Both the position numbers and the translations under genes were made by a program. A stretch of 5,169 bases of DNA, taken from positions 1-5,169 of the forward strand of contig JBAYVP010000374.1 in the NCBI GenBank assembly GCA_041674485.1, read 5' to 3'. The notes beneath the pieces are model-generated. The model was not told where the DNA came from and did not search any database. It saw only the letters and a list, made by a program, of their open reading frames with translations. Source of the DNA: JAGXQV01 sp041674485. Its GTDB lineage: Bacteria; Pseudomonadota; Gammaproteobacteria; Burkholderiales; Sulfuricellaceae. Positions 1 to 5,128 of the stretch are shown here, in pieces (position 1 is the stretch's first letter; every line of letters begins with the position of its first letter).

Positions 1-1
1 C

Positions 2-79
2 GGAGAGGTCAAGCTGCTGGCTGACGGGGGACGGGTTTACCGAATATTTACGGACGGGCGCTACCGCGGTCGCCGCTGA
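2..79 (+). CDS. C-terminal end of an unidentified protein (partial)
   Basis: Frame 2 is open from the left window edge for 25 codons and stops at TGA 77-79. The tail is rich in Arg, Gly and Asp and ends TDGRYRGRR. I do not recognise the family. The first copy of a 24-bp repeat (28-51) lies inside it and encodes GRVYRIFT. A second copy lies 72 bp downstream, past the stop and in the same frame. One reading is a transposase-type gene running into the right end of its element, whose end repeats overlap the coding end. Another is a C-terminal tail that was duplicated and then cut short. With only 25 residues, a chance open frame is also possible. Confidence 0.35.
   Translation, partial: GEVKLLADGGRVYRIFTDGRYRGRR
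28..51 (+). repeat. 24-bp direct repeat, copy 1
   Basis: The 24 bases starting GGGACGGGTTTACC and ending ATATTTAC are identical to 100-123. This copy lies inside the reading frame that ends at 79. The start-to-start distance is 72 bp, exactly 24 codons. Confidence 0.9.
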
Positions 80-99
80 GGTTGCGCGTCTGGACATCC

Positions 100-123
100 G
101 GGACGGGTTTACCGAATATTTAC
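100..123 (+). repeat. 24-bp direct repeat, copy 2
   Basis: Identical to 28-51 but located after the TGA at 77-79. In the same frame it would again read GRVYRIFT and stay open until a TGA about 19 codons later. It is followed by CTGAGAAGTTACCAGACGACA, which ends near 143. Read from that side this begins TGTCGTCTGG, a TG-initial end as seen in several transposon families. The left end is outside the window, so no element boundary can be proved. Confidence 0.9.
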
Positions 124-194
124 TGAGAAGTTACCAGACGACAATGTAAGATATTGATTTTAGTCTGTGTCATTCTACCCCATCCCCCTCCCGG

Positions 195-215
195 CCTCCC
201 CCTTGAAGGGGGAGG
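195..215. repeat. C-rich/G-rich hairpin, probably a dispersed intergenic repeat
   Basis: CCTCCCCC (195-202) pairs perfectly with GGGGGAGG (208-215) around a 5-base loop, in a wider run of C-rich then G-rich sequence. There is no T-run directly after it, so it is not a standard terminator. From memory, C-rich/TTGAA/G-rich hairpins of this form are common between genes in proteobacterial genomes. It lies about 57 bp beyond the original stop of the broken minus-strand gene at 272-519 and could end or protect that transcript. Confidence 0.6.
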
Positions 216-271
216 GGCTTCCCGCTCCGACTTATGTGTAGCGATGAGGGCTTAGCCTGGCGCTACCATCC

Positions 272-519
272 CTACGCCACCCGCTGCCTTTGCTTGCATA
301 CCAGATCAGACAGGAACTCGGGAGCCAGATCAGCCCCATTATTCCAAACCACCGTGCGTGCTGGTATGCGGTGGCAAACAAGGATTTGTCTCTGAGCGGA
401 TCGAACACTACGCCGTGCAGGCGTCCGCTCAGATCGGTCTCGCCTGATTCCCCATTGTTGAAAGGCAGAAATAGCCGATAATCCCCCAAATACTCAACAC
501 GGGTCGTATGTAAAATCAT
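272..519 (-). pseudogene. DUF2442-like protein, broken by a frameshift
   Basis: From ATG 517-519 the frame gives MILHTTRVEYLGDYRLFLPF, then NNGESGETDLS and PLRDKSLF, the pattern of the small DUF2442 domain. After His54 (358-360) the original frame goes wrong and runs to a stop at 232. Shifting frame past the two bases 356-357 gives TVVWNNGADLAPEFLSDLVC and a TAG at 272-274, which is the normal family ending. The net loss is 1 base modulo 3. Relatives usually have about four residues between the His and TVVW, so a deletion of about 10 bp is more likely than a one-base error. The ATG at 519 is preferred because GGAG (528-531) lies 8 bases before it; an upstream GTG at 528 overlaps that site. 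DUF2442 proteins are often paired with DUF4160 toxins and presumed to be antitoxins. Here it follows mqsA by 29 bp, probably in one transcript. Confidence 0.75.
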
Positions 520-548
520 GGCGCTCACTCCAAAGGTTCAATCCGAAG

Positions 549-950
549 TTACGCCACTTTGACTTCGTTCAACAGGTCGGGGTGGCGGTCAAGCACCTTC
601 AGGAGTTTTACCAGAGCCAAGGGCGGCTTGGTTTTGCCATTCTCGTAGCGCGAGAAGGCATTGATTCCTCCGCCGAAAATCTCGGCGGCTTCCTTCTGGT
701 CAAGGTGCAGCTTTTTGCGAACGCCGGTGATGAATTCCGGCTGAACGAAAGCCGCATTGACTTGCTTGTTGAACTCTCGCACCTGTAGTCCGTAACGCTG
801 CGCTTCGGCAATGTCCAACACCACTTCCGCGCAGGCAGGGCAGTAGTCGCCGGTCACTGCCGGGATGAGGGTGGTTTCGCCTTTGTAAGTGTACGGCATA
901 TCACGAGTGTCATGCACTAATTCAGCCGCACCGCAAATGGGACATTTCAT
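549..950 (-). CDS. mqsA: MqsA-family antitoxin / transcriptional repressor
   Basis: The 133-residue protein matches E. coli MqsA (131 residues) along its length. MqsA neutralises the MqsR mRNA interferase and represses its own operon by binding promoter DNA as a dimer. The N-terminal zinc domain has both CxxC pairs, C3/C6 (MKCPICG) and C37/C40 (YCPAC), at the E. coli positions. The C-terminal helix-turn-helix (about 71-131) holds VRKKLHLDQKEAAEIFGGG and NAFSRYENGK, including N97 and R101, the DNA-contacting residues in E. coli. The ATG at 948-950 is fixed by the MKCP start; no strong ribosome site precedes it. The gene appears intact, but no mqsR lies upstream, where it would normally be, and the downstream partner is broken. 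It is either an orphan repressor, possibly acting on other TA loci, or an MqsA-type antitoxin whose toxin was lost. Confidence 0.93.
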   Translation of the reverse strand: MKCPICGAAELVHDTRDMPYTYKGETTLIPAVTGDYCPACAEVVLDIAEAQRYGLQVREFNKQVNAAFVQPEFITGVRKKLHLDQKEAAEIFGGGINAFSRYENGKTKPPLALVKLLKVLDRHPDLLNEVKVA

Positions 951-1169
951 GTTCGTTATAGAGGCCGGAGCAGATAAAACAACAGGATTTTACGCGGTAA
1001 CGCGGAGGGTGCGGAAGTAACAGATGGTCGTGTCGCTTTACCAGCCCCACCCTAGTACAACGTAACAACAATAGTTTCGGATAAAGGAGAGTCAGCTTAA
1101 TCCGCGTATCCTAAGTTGTAAATTGCCAGTCAATCTTCCTCAATGCGAAATAAATAATGTTGCATGGTA
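951..1169. other. Non-coding stretch upstream of mqsA
   Basis: I find no supportable gene here. The minus-strand frames, where mqsR would be expected, have frequent stops and nothing like MqsR. The mqsA promoter must lie here or within the adjoining element. A TTGACT on the minus strand (about 1124-1129) could be a -35, but no good -10 sits at the right distance, so I do not annotate a promoter. The sequence looks more AT-rich than the rnr-rlmB genes. Confidence 0.6.
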
Positions 1170-1244
1170 CTAGGCTGTCGAAATACAGCGATTTTACCGA
1201 ATTTTAGCTTCCCGGTTTGGGGCTTGCCAAGAAACGCCACAACC

Positions 1245-1332
1245 TACCTTATTTTTAATCCATTCACCCTTCGCCCATTCGGCGAAGCTCAGGGCAGGCC
1301 AGGCTCAGGGCGAACGGATTAAAAATAAGATA
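1245..1332. repeat. Imperfect palindrome around a TTCGCCC/GGGCGAA repeat
   Basis: TACCTTATTTTTAATCC (1245-1261) pairs with GGATTAAAAATAAGATA (1316-1332) with one mismatch; 14 bp of this (1248-1261 and 1316-1329) are perfect. Inside are TTCGCCC (1270-1276) against GGGCGAA (1308-1314), a small hairpin TTCGCC/GGCGAA (1270-1275, 1281-1286), and a direct repeat GCTCAGGGC (1287-1295, 1303-1311). The CAGGCTCAGGGCGAACGG core resembles, from memory, a dispersed repeat found between genes in many proteobacteria. Confidence 0.7.
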
Positions 1333-1368
1333 GTGAATGGTGATACAGCCTCAGCAAACGCGGCTCAA

Positions 1369-1437
1369 GGACAGTGCCAAACCCCCGTTCGTGGTAAAGC
1401 CCTGTCGAACCATGAACGGGGAGGTTTGGCACTGTCC
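1369..1437. repeat. Long hairpin, 15-bp plus 11-bp stem
   Basis: GGACAGTGCCAAACC (1369-1383) pairs perfectly with GGTTTGGCACTGTCC (1423-1437). After a 2-base bulge (1421-1422) the stem continues as CCCGTTCGTGG (1384-1394) against CCATGAACGGG (1410-1420), with one G-T pair. The loop is 15 bases (1395-1409). The inner part, CCGTTCGTGG...TGTCGAACCATGAACGG, resembles a common dispersed intergenic repeat, here enclosed by a different inverted repeat. It lies about 120 bp past the rlmB stop and could stabilise or attenuate transcripts from either side, but no T-run follows directly. Confidence 0.75.
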
Positions 1438-1555
1438 GTAAATTGAGAAAATCCAAAAACAAGTGCCGTTTTTTTGCCGAAAAATGCTAAATTTCGACAG
1501 CCTAGCTCCGCCCCCCATAGCTCCCTTGAACGATACGATGAACATGTCGTCAATG

Positions 1556-2296
1556 CTACAACACAGTTTTGCGCTGCCTCCTCGTCTCATACAAACAAAT
1601 CCCGCTCGCCACCGACACGTTCAAGCTTTCCACGCTGCCCAGCATCGGGATGCGCGCCAATTGGTCGCAGGTTTCGCGGGTCAGGCGGCGCAGGCCTTCT
1701 CCTTCTGCGCCCAGCACCCAGGCCATGGGGGTGTCCAGTTTTAGGGCGTGTAGTTCCTGCGGGGCGTCGCTGGTCATGCCGACGACCCAGATGCCTTCTT
1801 CCTGCAATTCGCGGATTGAGCGCGCGAGGTTGGTGACGGTGATGAACGGTACGGTTTCCGCCGCACCGGAGGCTACTTTGCGCACTGTGGCGTTCAGTCC
1901 GGCGGCTCGGTCTTTGGGGGCGATCACTGCGTGTACGCCCATCGCGTCGGCGACGCGCAGGCAGGCGCCGAGGTTGTGCGGGTCTTGCACGCCGTCCAGC
2001 ACCAGCAGCAGCGCGGACTCTTTAAGTTTTTCCAGCACGTCGTGGATGTCGTGGTATTGCGGCAGCGCCGCCACTTTGGCGACGACGCCCTGGTGTTTGG
2101 CGTGGCCGGACATGCCGTCCAGGCGGTGGCGTTCCGCCATGATGACGCGGATGTGGCATTCTTCCGCCAGATGCAGCAGGTCTTGCATGCGTCCGTCCTG
2201 GCGCTCGCGCTCCAGGTAGATTTCGGTCACGCCCTGAGGGTTGTGGCGGATACGGCTGGTGACGGCGTGAAAGCCGTAAATCAGCGCGCCGCTCAT
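1556..2296 (-). CDS. rlmB: 23S rRNA (guanosine-2251-2'-O)-methyltransferase RlmB
   Basis: SpoU/TrmH-family (SPOUT fold) methyltransferase of 246 residues, close to the 243 of E. coli RlmB. It uses S-adenosylmethionine to methylate the 2'-O of G2251 in the peptidyl-transferase P-loop of 23S rRNA. The N-terminal part (about 1-75) is the small RNA-binding domain, starting LIYGFHAV and ending HAKHQGVVAKV. The catalytic domain carries motif 1 (LVLDGVQDPHNLGACLR, about 98-114, with N108 and R114), motif 2 (WVLGAEGEGLRRLTRETC, 193-210, with E198) and motif 3 (IPMLGSVESLNVSVASG, 216-232, with S224 and N226), which forms the trefoil knot. The ATG at 2294-2296 overlaps the rnr stop as ATGA, and AAGGAAG (2302-2308) in the end of rnr is its ribosome site, so translation is probably coupled. 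It ends at TAG 1556-1558, and no clear terminator follows. Confidence 0.97.
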   Translation of the reverse strand: MSGALIYGFHAVTSRIRHNPQGVTEIYLERERQDGRMQDLLHLAEECHIRVIMAERHRLDGMSGHAKHQGVVAKVAALPQYHDIHDVLEKLKESALLLVLDGVQDPHNLGACLRVADAMGVHAVIAPKDRAAGLNATVRKVASGAAETVPFITVTNLARSIRELQEEGIWVVGMTSDAPQELHALKLDTPMAWVLGAEGEGLRRLTRETCDQLARIPMLGSVESLNVSVASGICLYETRRQRKTVL

Positions 2297-4539
2297 TTAT
2301 GCTTCCTTGATGGTTTTCCGTCGCGTTTGCGCGGTGATTTTTCGCCCCCGTCCGATTTTTCACCCGCTGCGGCCAGGACGGAATCCAGTTGAAAGTCGAT
2401 TTTCGCCGTTTCGAGATCGACGCGCACGACTTTGACCCGCACCCGGTCGCCCAGGCGGAAGCGTTGCCCGGTGCGCTCTCCCAGCAGGCAGTGTTTGGCG
2501 GCGTCGAAATGGAAATAGTCGTTGCCGAGGTCGGTGACATGCACCAGTCCCTCCACATAGATATCGTCGAGCGCCACGAAGATGCCGAAGCCAGTGGCGC
2601 TGCTGACACTGCCGTCGAAGCTTTCGCCCACTTTATCCTGCATGTAATAGCATTTGAGCCATGCCACCACGTCGCGCGTCGCATCGTCGGCGCGGCGCTC
2701 GGTCATTGAGCAATGGATGCCCAGTTCCGACCATTTGCCGGGGTTGTATTTTTCGCCGTTCAGCACCGCCTTGATGGCTCTATGCACCAGCAGGTCGGGA
2801 TAGCGGCGGATCGGCGAAGTGAAATGGGTGTAGGAGTCGTAGGCCAGGCCGAAATGGCCGACATTGTCCGGGCTGTACACGGCTTGCGACAAGGAGCGCA
2901 GCATCACGGTTTGCAGCAGTTGTTCGTCCGGGCGGCCTTTTACTTTCGCCAGTAGTTTGGCGTAATCCTTGGCATGCGGGTCGTCGCCGCCGGTTAACCC
3001 CAGGCCGAATTCTTTGAGGAATTCGTGCAGGTTTTCCAGTTTTTCCGGCGTCGGGCCTTCGTGGACGCGGTATAGCGTGGGATGCTCATGCGCCTGCAAA
3101 AAGTCCGAAGCGCACACGTTGGCCGCCAACATGCATTCTTCGATCAGGCGATGGGCGTCGTTGCGATGCACCGGTTCGATGCGTTCGATTTTACCCAGAT
3201 CGTTAAAGATCATCTGGGTTTCTATGGTTTCGAAGTCGATGGCGCCACGCTTGCCGCGCTCGACCAGCAATACTTTGAATATCGCGTTCAGGTTCTTGAT
3301 GTGCGGCAGCACCGCGCTGTATTGTTGGGCGTCTTCCCCGTGCTCATCGCTTAGCATCGCCGCCACCTTGGTGTAGGTCAGGCGGGCATGGGACCACATC
3401 ACCGCCGGATAGAAACGATAGCTTTTAACGCTCCCCTGCGCGCTGATGTTCATTTCGCATACCATGCACAGGCGGTCGGCTTCCGGGTTGAGCGAGCACA
3501 GGCCGTTGGAAAGCGCCTCCGGCAGCATCGGGATCACGCGGCGCGGGAAATACACCGAGTTGCCGCGGCTGTAGGCTTCCTGGTCGAGCGCATCACCGGG
3601 GCGCACGTAGTGGCTGACATCGGCAATCGCGACATACAGCTTCCAGCCCTTGCCGCTCGGCTCGCAATACACCGCATCGTCGAAATCGCGCGCGGTCTCG
3701 CCGTCTATGGTCACCAGCGGCAGATGGCGGATGTCTTCCCGCCCGGCCATATCTTTCTTCAACACCTTGGCGGAGAATTTTTTCGCGACCTTGGCAACTT
3801 CCGGCGGGAATTCGTTGGGCAAGTCGTGCTTGCGCAGCGCGATTTCGATTTCCATGCCTGGATCGGCATAGTTGCCCAGCACTTCCACGATCTTGCCGAT
3901 AGGCTGGGCGTGTTTGTTGGGCTGTTCGACGATTTCCACCATCACCACTTGCCCCGACTTGGCGTTTAGCGTCTCGTTGTGCGGAATCAGGATGTCCTGG
4001 CTGATGCGCCGGTTTTCCGCAACCACGAAGTAGATGCCGTGGTCATTATGCACCCGCCCCACCAGCCGGGTGTTGGCGCGCTCCAGCACTTCGACGATGC
4101 TGCCCTCACGCCGCCCGCGCCGGTCCACGCCGGACACCCGCGCCATGGCGCGGTCGCCGTGCAGCACTTTGTCCATTTGCTTGGCATTGAGGAATAAATC
4201 CTCGCTGCCGTCGTCGGGCACCAGGAAGCCGAAGCCGTCGGCATGTCCCTGCACCCGCCCCTTAATGAGGTCGAGCTTGTCCACCATGCATATCGCGCCC
4301 TTGCGGTTGCGCATGATTTGACCATCGCGCACCATTGCGCCGAGACGGCGACCGAATACGCCGACTTCATCGTCCTCGATGCCGAGCAGTTCGGCGAGGC
4401 GTTCATCGTCCAGCGGTACGCCTTGCTCGGTCAGGATTTGCAGGACGAATTCACGGCTCGGCAGGGGGTGGTCGTATAGCGCGCGTTCGCGCTCCAGAAA
4501 AGGGTCAAGGTTGCGGATTTTTTGTTTCTTCGTTGACAA
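2293..4539 (-). CDS. rnr: Ribonuclease R
   Basis: RNase II/RNB-family 3'-5' exoribonuclease of 748 residues that degrades structured RNA such as rRNA, tRNA and mRNA. Domains in order: N-terminal winged helix (about 24-80); cold-shock domain 1 (about 91-150, GRVQGHADGFGFLVPDD and VLHGD); cold-shock domain 2 (about 158-222); RNB catalytic domain (about 270-595); S1 domain (about 638-718, from GESFDGSVSSATGFGIFVAL); short Lys/Arg-rich tail (727-748). The magnesium-binding motif IDGETARDFDDAV has D279, D285, D287 and D288, equivalent to E. coli D272, D278, D280 and D281. HFTSPIRRYPDLLVHR (572-587) is also conserved. E. coli RNase R has 813 residues; here mainly the basic tail is shorter. Translation starts at TTG 4537-4539: a TAG lies five codons upstream, the next in-frame Met is residue 69 (inside the winged helix), and AGGA (4550-4553) precedes the TTG by 10 bases. 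First gene of the rnr-rlmB pair. Confidence 0.98.
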   Translation of the reverse strand: MSTKKQKIRNLDPFLERERALYDHPLPSREFVLQILTEQGVPLDDERLAELLGIEDDEVGVFGRRLGAMVRDGQIMRNRKGAICMVDKLDLIKGRVQGHADGFGFLVPDDGSEDLFLNAKQMDKVLHGDRAMARVSGVDRRGRREGSIVEVLERANTRLVGRVHNDHGIYFVVAENRRISQDILIPHNETLNAKSGQVVMVEIVEQPNKHAQPIGKIVEVLGNYADPGMEIEIALRKHDLPNEFPPEVAKVAKKFSAKVLKKDMAGREDIRHLPLVTIDGETARDFDDAVYCEPSGKGWKLYVAIADVSHYVRPGDALDQEAYSRGNSVYFPRRVIPMLPEALSNGLCSLNPEADRLCMVCEMNISAQGSVKSYRFYPAVMWSHARLTYTKVAAMLSDEHGEDAQQYSAVLPHIKNLNAIFKVLLVERGKRGAIDFETIETQMIFNDLGKIERIEPVHRNDAHRLIEECMLAANVCASDFLQAHEHPTLYRVHEGPTPEKLENLHEFLKEFGLGLTGGDDPHAKDYAKLLAKVKGRPDEQLLQTVMLRSLSQAVYSPDNVGHFGLAYDSYTHFTSPIRRYPDLLVHRAIKAVLNGEKYNPGKWSELGIHCSMTERRADDATRDVVAWLKCYYMQDKVGESFDGSVSSATGFGIFVALDDIYVEGLVHVTDLGNDYFHFDAAKHCLLGERTGQRFRLGDRVRVKVVRVDLETAKIDFQLDSVLAAAGEKSDGGEKSPRKRDGKPSRKHK

Positions 4540-4561
4540 GATAATGTTTTCCTATTAAAGT
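4533..4561 (+). promoter_or_regulatory. Sigma-70 promoter of tRNA-Leu
   Basis: A perfect -35 TTGACA (4533-4538) is followed after 17 bases by TAAAGT (4556-4561), which matches the -10 consensus at 4 of 6 positions. The next bases, TCGCGC, form a GC-rich discriminator, typical of stable-RNA promoters under stringent control. Transcription would start near 4568, about 11 bases before the mature tRNA. The -35 covers the complement of the first codons of rnr, so the rnr start region is fixed by two functions. Confidence 0.7.
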
Positions 4562-4578
4562 TCGCGCTTGTTGCATTT

Positions 4579-4663
4579 GCCCAGATGGCGGAATTGGTAG
4601 ACGCGCACGGTTCAGGTCCGTGTGCCGCAAGGTGTGGAGGTTCGAGTCCTCTTCTGGGCACCA
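4579..4663 (+). tRNA. tRNA-Leu (anticodon CAG)
   Basis: Complete 85-nt tRNA with encoded CCA (4661-4663). Acceptor stem GCCCAGA (4579-4585) pairs with TCTGGGC (4653-4659), and A4660 is the discriminator base. Anticodon stem CACGG/CCGTG (4606-4610, 4618-4622) carries loop TTCAGGT with CAG at 4613-4615, which reads CUG. A long variable arm (about 4623-4635), as in leucine tRNAs, is followed by the T arm GGAGG-TTCGAGT-CCTCT (4636-4652). It runs divergently from rnr with only 39 bp between them. No U-tract terminator is evident downstream. Confidence 0.97.
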
Positions 4664-4696
4664 ACAAACCTGTATTCACAGCACTTCTAGACTGGT

Positions 4697-4718
4697 TTGG
4701 CGTAAAATTGGCGTAGAG
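4697..4718 (+). repeat. 11-bp tandem repeat containing TTGGCGTA
   Basis: TTGGCGTAAAA (4697-4707) is followed directly by TTGGCGTAGAG (4708-4718): eight identical bases repeated at an 11-bp period, close to one helical turn. It starts 34 bp after the tRNA-Leu 3' end. Such spacing suits side-by-side protein binding, for example of a regulator or of an integrase at arm sites next to a tRNA attachment site. No integrase gene is in the window, so this is only a suggestion. Confidence 0.55.
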
Positions 4719-4758
4719 TTGAATTTTCACACCTCTCGCCGCCTCAAAACCTGGGGCG

Positions 4759-4767
4759 ATTATACCA
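4759..4767 (-). promoter_or_regulatory. Candidate extended -10 promoter reading toward rnr
   Basis: On the minus strand the bases read TGGTATAAT: a perfect -10 TATAAT (4759-4764) with the extended TGn (4765-4767). The -35 region is poor, as expected for an extended -10 promoter. Transcription would start near 4752 and run across tRNA-Leu in antisense into rnr, giving a leader of roughly 210 nt. It is the best rnr-rlmB promoter candidate I can see, since the 39 bp between the tRNA and rnr offer little. A palindrome CCGAC-GAATT-GTCGG (4787-4801) lies just upstream and could be an operator. Confidence 0.5.
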
Positions 4768-4859
4768 GCGTTTGACGGCCAAGCAGCCGACGAATTGTCG
4801 GTGCCAGAAAAACAGAAGACCAGTCAGTTGTTGCTGACGGGGCTTTGCTTTTCGTGATG

Positions 4860-5033
4860 CTATCTCATAGGCTGGACGAACTCCGGCGTCTCGCTTTCTT
4901 TCCTGTTCTTCTGCATCTTTTCCATTCTGGATTTCATCTCATCTTGCAAGGCGGCCTTGGCGTGTTCGCGCGGAATACCGGCCTTTTCCAACCGCTCGGC
5001 AAATTTCAGCGTGTCGAAAGTGATTGCGCTCAT
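4860..5033 (-). CDS. Small DUF1640-like protein, 57 residues
   Basis: ATG 5031-5033 opens a 57-codon frame ending at TAG 4860-4862. The start, MSAITFDTLKFAERLEKAGI followed by PREHAKAAL, closely matches the beginning of bacterial DUF1640 proteins (coiled-coil, related to CCDC90), which begin with a T/S-AITFDTLKF-type motif. Those proteins usually continue into a longer coiled coil and a C-terminal membrane segment. Here the chain continues as a charged helix rich in Lys, Glu and Met and stops with no membrane segment. It may be a shortened gene or a small relative. The function of the family is not established. The ribosome site is weak (AGGA about 14 bases before the ATG). The plus-strand ORF covering the same region is its shadow. 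Confidence 0.6.
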   Translation of the reverse strand: MSAITFDTLKFAERLEKAGIPREHAKAALQDEMKSRMEKMQKNRKESETPEFVQPMR

Positions 5034-5100
5034 GCTTGCAGGTTATCCTGAGTGTGATCAACTATCTTGATGGGAAAAGCTGTGTTTTTGATCAAAATTC

Positions 5101-5128
5101 GTGATGCTTAGGGGTGTTTCCCCATCAC
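5101..5128. repeat. Imperfect hairpin upstream of the small ORF
   Basis: GTGAT (5101-5105) and GGGG (5111-5114) pair with CCCC (5120-5123) and ATCAC (5124-5128), with a 5-base bulge (5106-5110) and a 5-base loop (5115-5119). It lies about 70 bp upstream of the minus-strand ORF at 4860-5033. A TTGATCAA palindrome (about 5087-5094) lies between them. Either could be a regulatory site. The rest of 5034-5169 shows no gene. Confidence 0.45.

Larger units (their letters stand above)
1170..1505. mobile_element. Candidate miniature (MITE-like) element with terminal inverted repeats
   Basis: CTAGGCTGTCGAAAT (1170-1184) is the exact reverse complement of ATTTCGACAGCCTAG (1491-1505). Similarity continues weakly inward: after the perfect arms the two ends read ACAGCGATTTT and TTAGCATTTTT. 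The outer CTAG at each end is itself palindromic and could be a 4-bp target duplication rather than part of the repeat. The 336-bp interval has no plausible gene, but holds two more palindromic structures (1245-1332 and 1369-1437). The size, clean inverted ends and lack of coding sequence fit a non-autonomous element moved by a transposase elsewhere in the genome. The family is not identified. Confidence 0.6.
4664..4859. other. Non-coding gap between tRNA-Leu and the small minus-strand ORF
   Basis: Apart from the tandem repeat at 4697-4718, the candidate promoter at 4759-4767 and the CCGAC/GTCGG palindrome, I see no gene. GTCAG (4823-4827) and CTGAC (4834-4838) form a weak hairpin past the end of the small minus-strand ORF. 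A T-rich stretch follows on that strand only after about 10 bases, so it is a poor terminator candidate. No copy of the tRNA 3' end is present to mark an att site. Confidence 0.5.

Noticed and set aside
28..123. CRISPR-like array
   Set aside because: Only two copies, one inside a coding frame, with no further repeats and no cas genes.
195..215. Hairpin as a Rho-independent terminator
   Set aside because: The stem is good, but no T-run follows on either strand.
1130..1165. 11-codon minus-strand ORF (MQHYLFRIEED)
   Set aside because: Too short, with no ribosome site and no recognised family.
951..1169. Possible mqsR remnant upstream of mqsA
   Set aside because: The three minus-strand frames are full of stops and contain none of the MqsR sequence I can recall.
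1351..1590. 79-codon minus-strand ORF across the inverted-repeat element and the end of rlmB
   Set aside because: It reads through palindromes and out of frame in rlmB; no recognisable protein.
2022..2684. 220-codon minus-strand ORF spanning the rnr/rlmB junction
   Set aside because: It lies in another frame of two clearly real genes and has low-complexity, shadow-like composition.
4431..4730. 99-codon minus-strand ORF across the tRNA (contains RGLEPPHLAAHGPEPC)
   Set aside because: It is the translated antisense of tRNA-Leu plus an out-of-frame part of rnr, a classic spurious prediction.
4651..4810. Possible att site: TTCTGGGCACC at the tRNA end versus inverted TTCTGGCACC near 4800-4809
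   Set aside because: Inverted, imperfect and short; not the direct repeat expected for tRNA integration.
4851..5108. 11-bp direct repeat TTCGTGATGCT at 4851-4861 and 5098-5108 flanking the small ORF
   Set aside because: A few exact 11-bp repeats are expected by chance in 5 kb, and no other sign of insertion is present.
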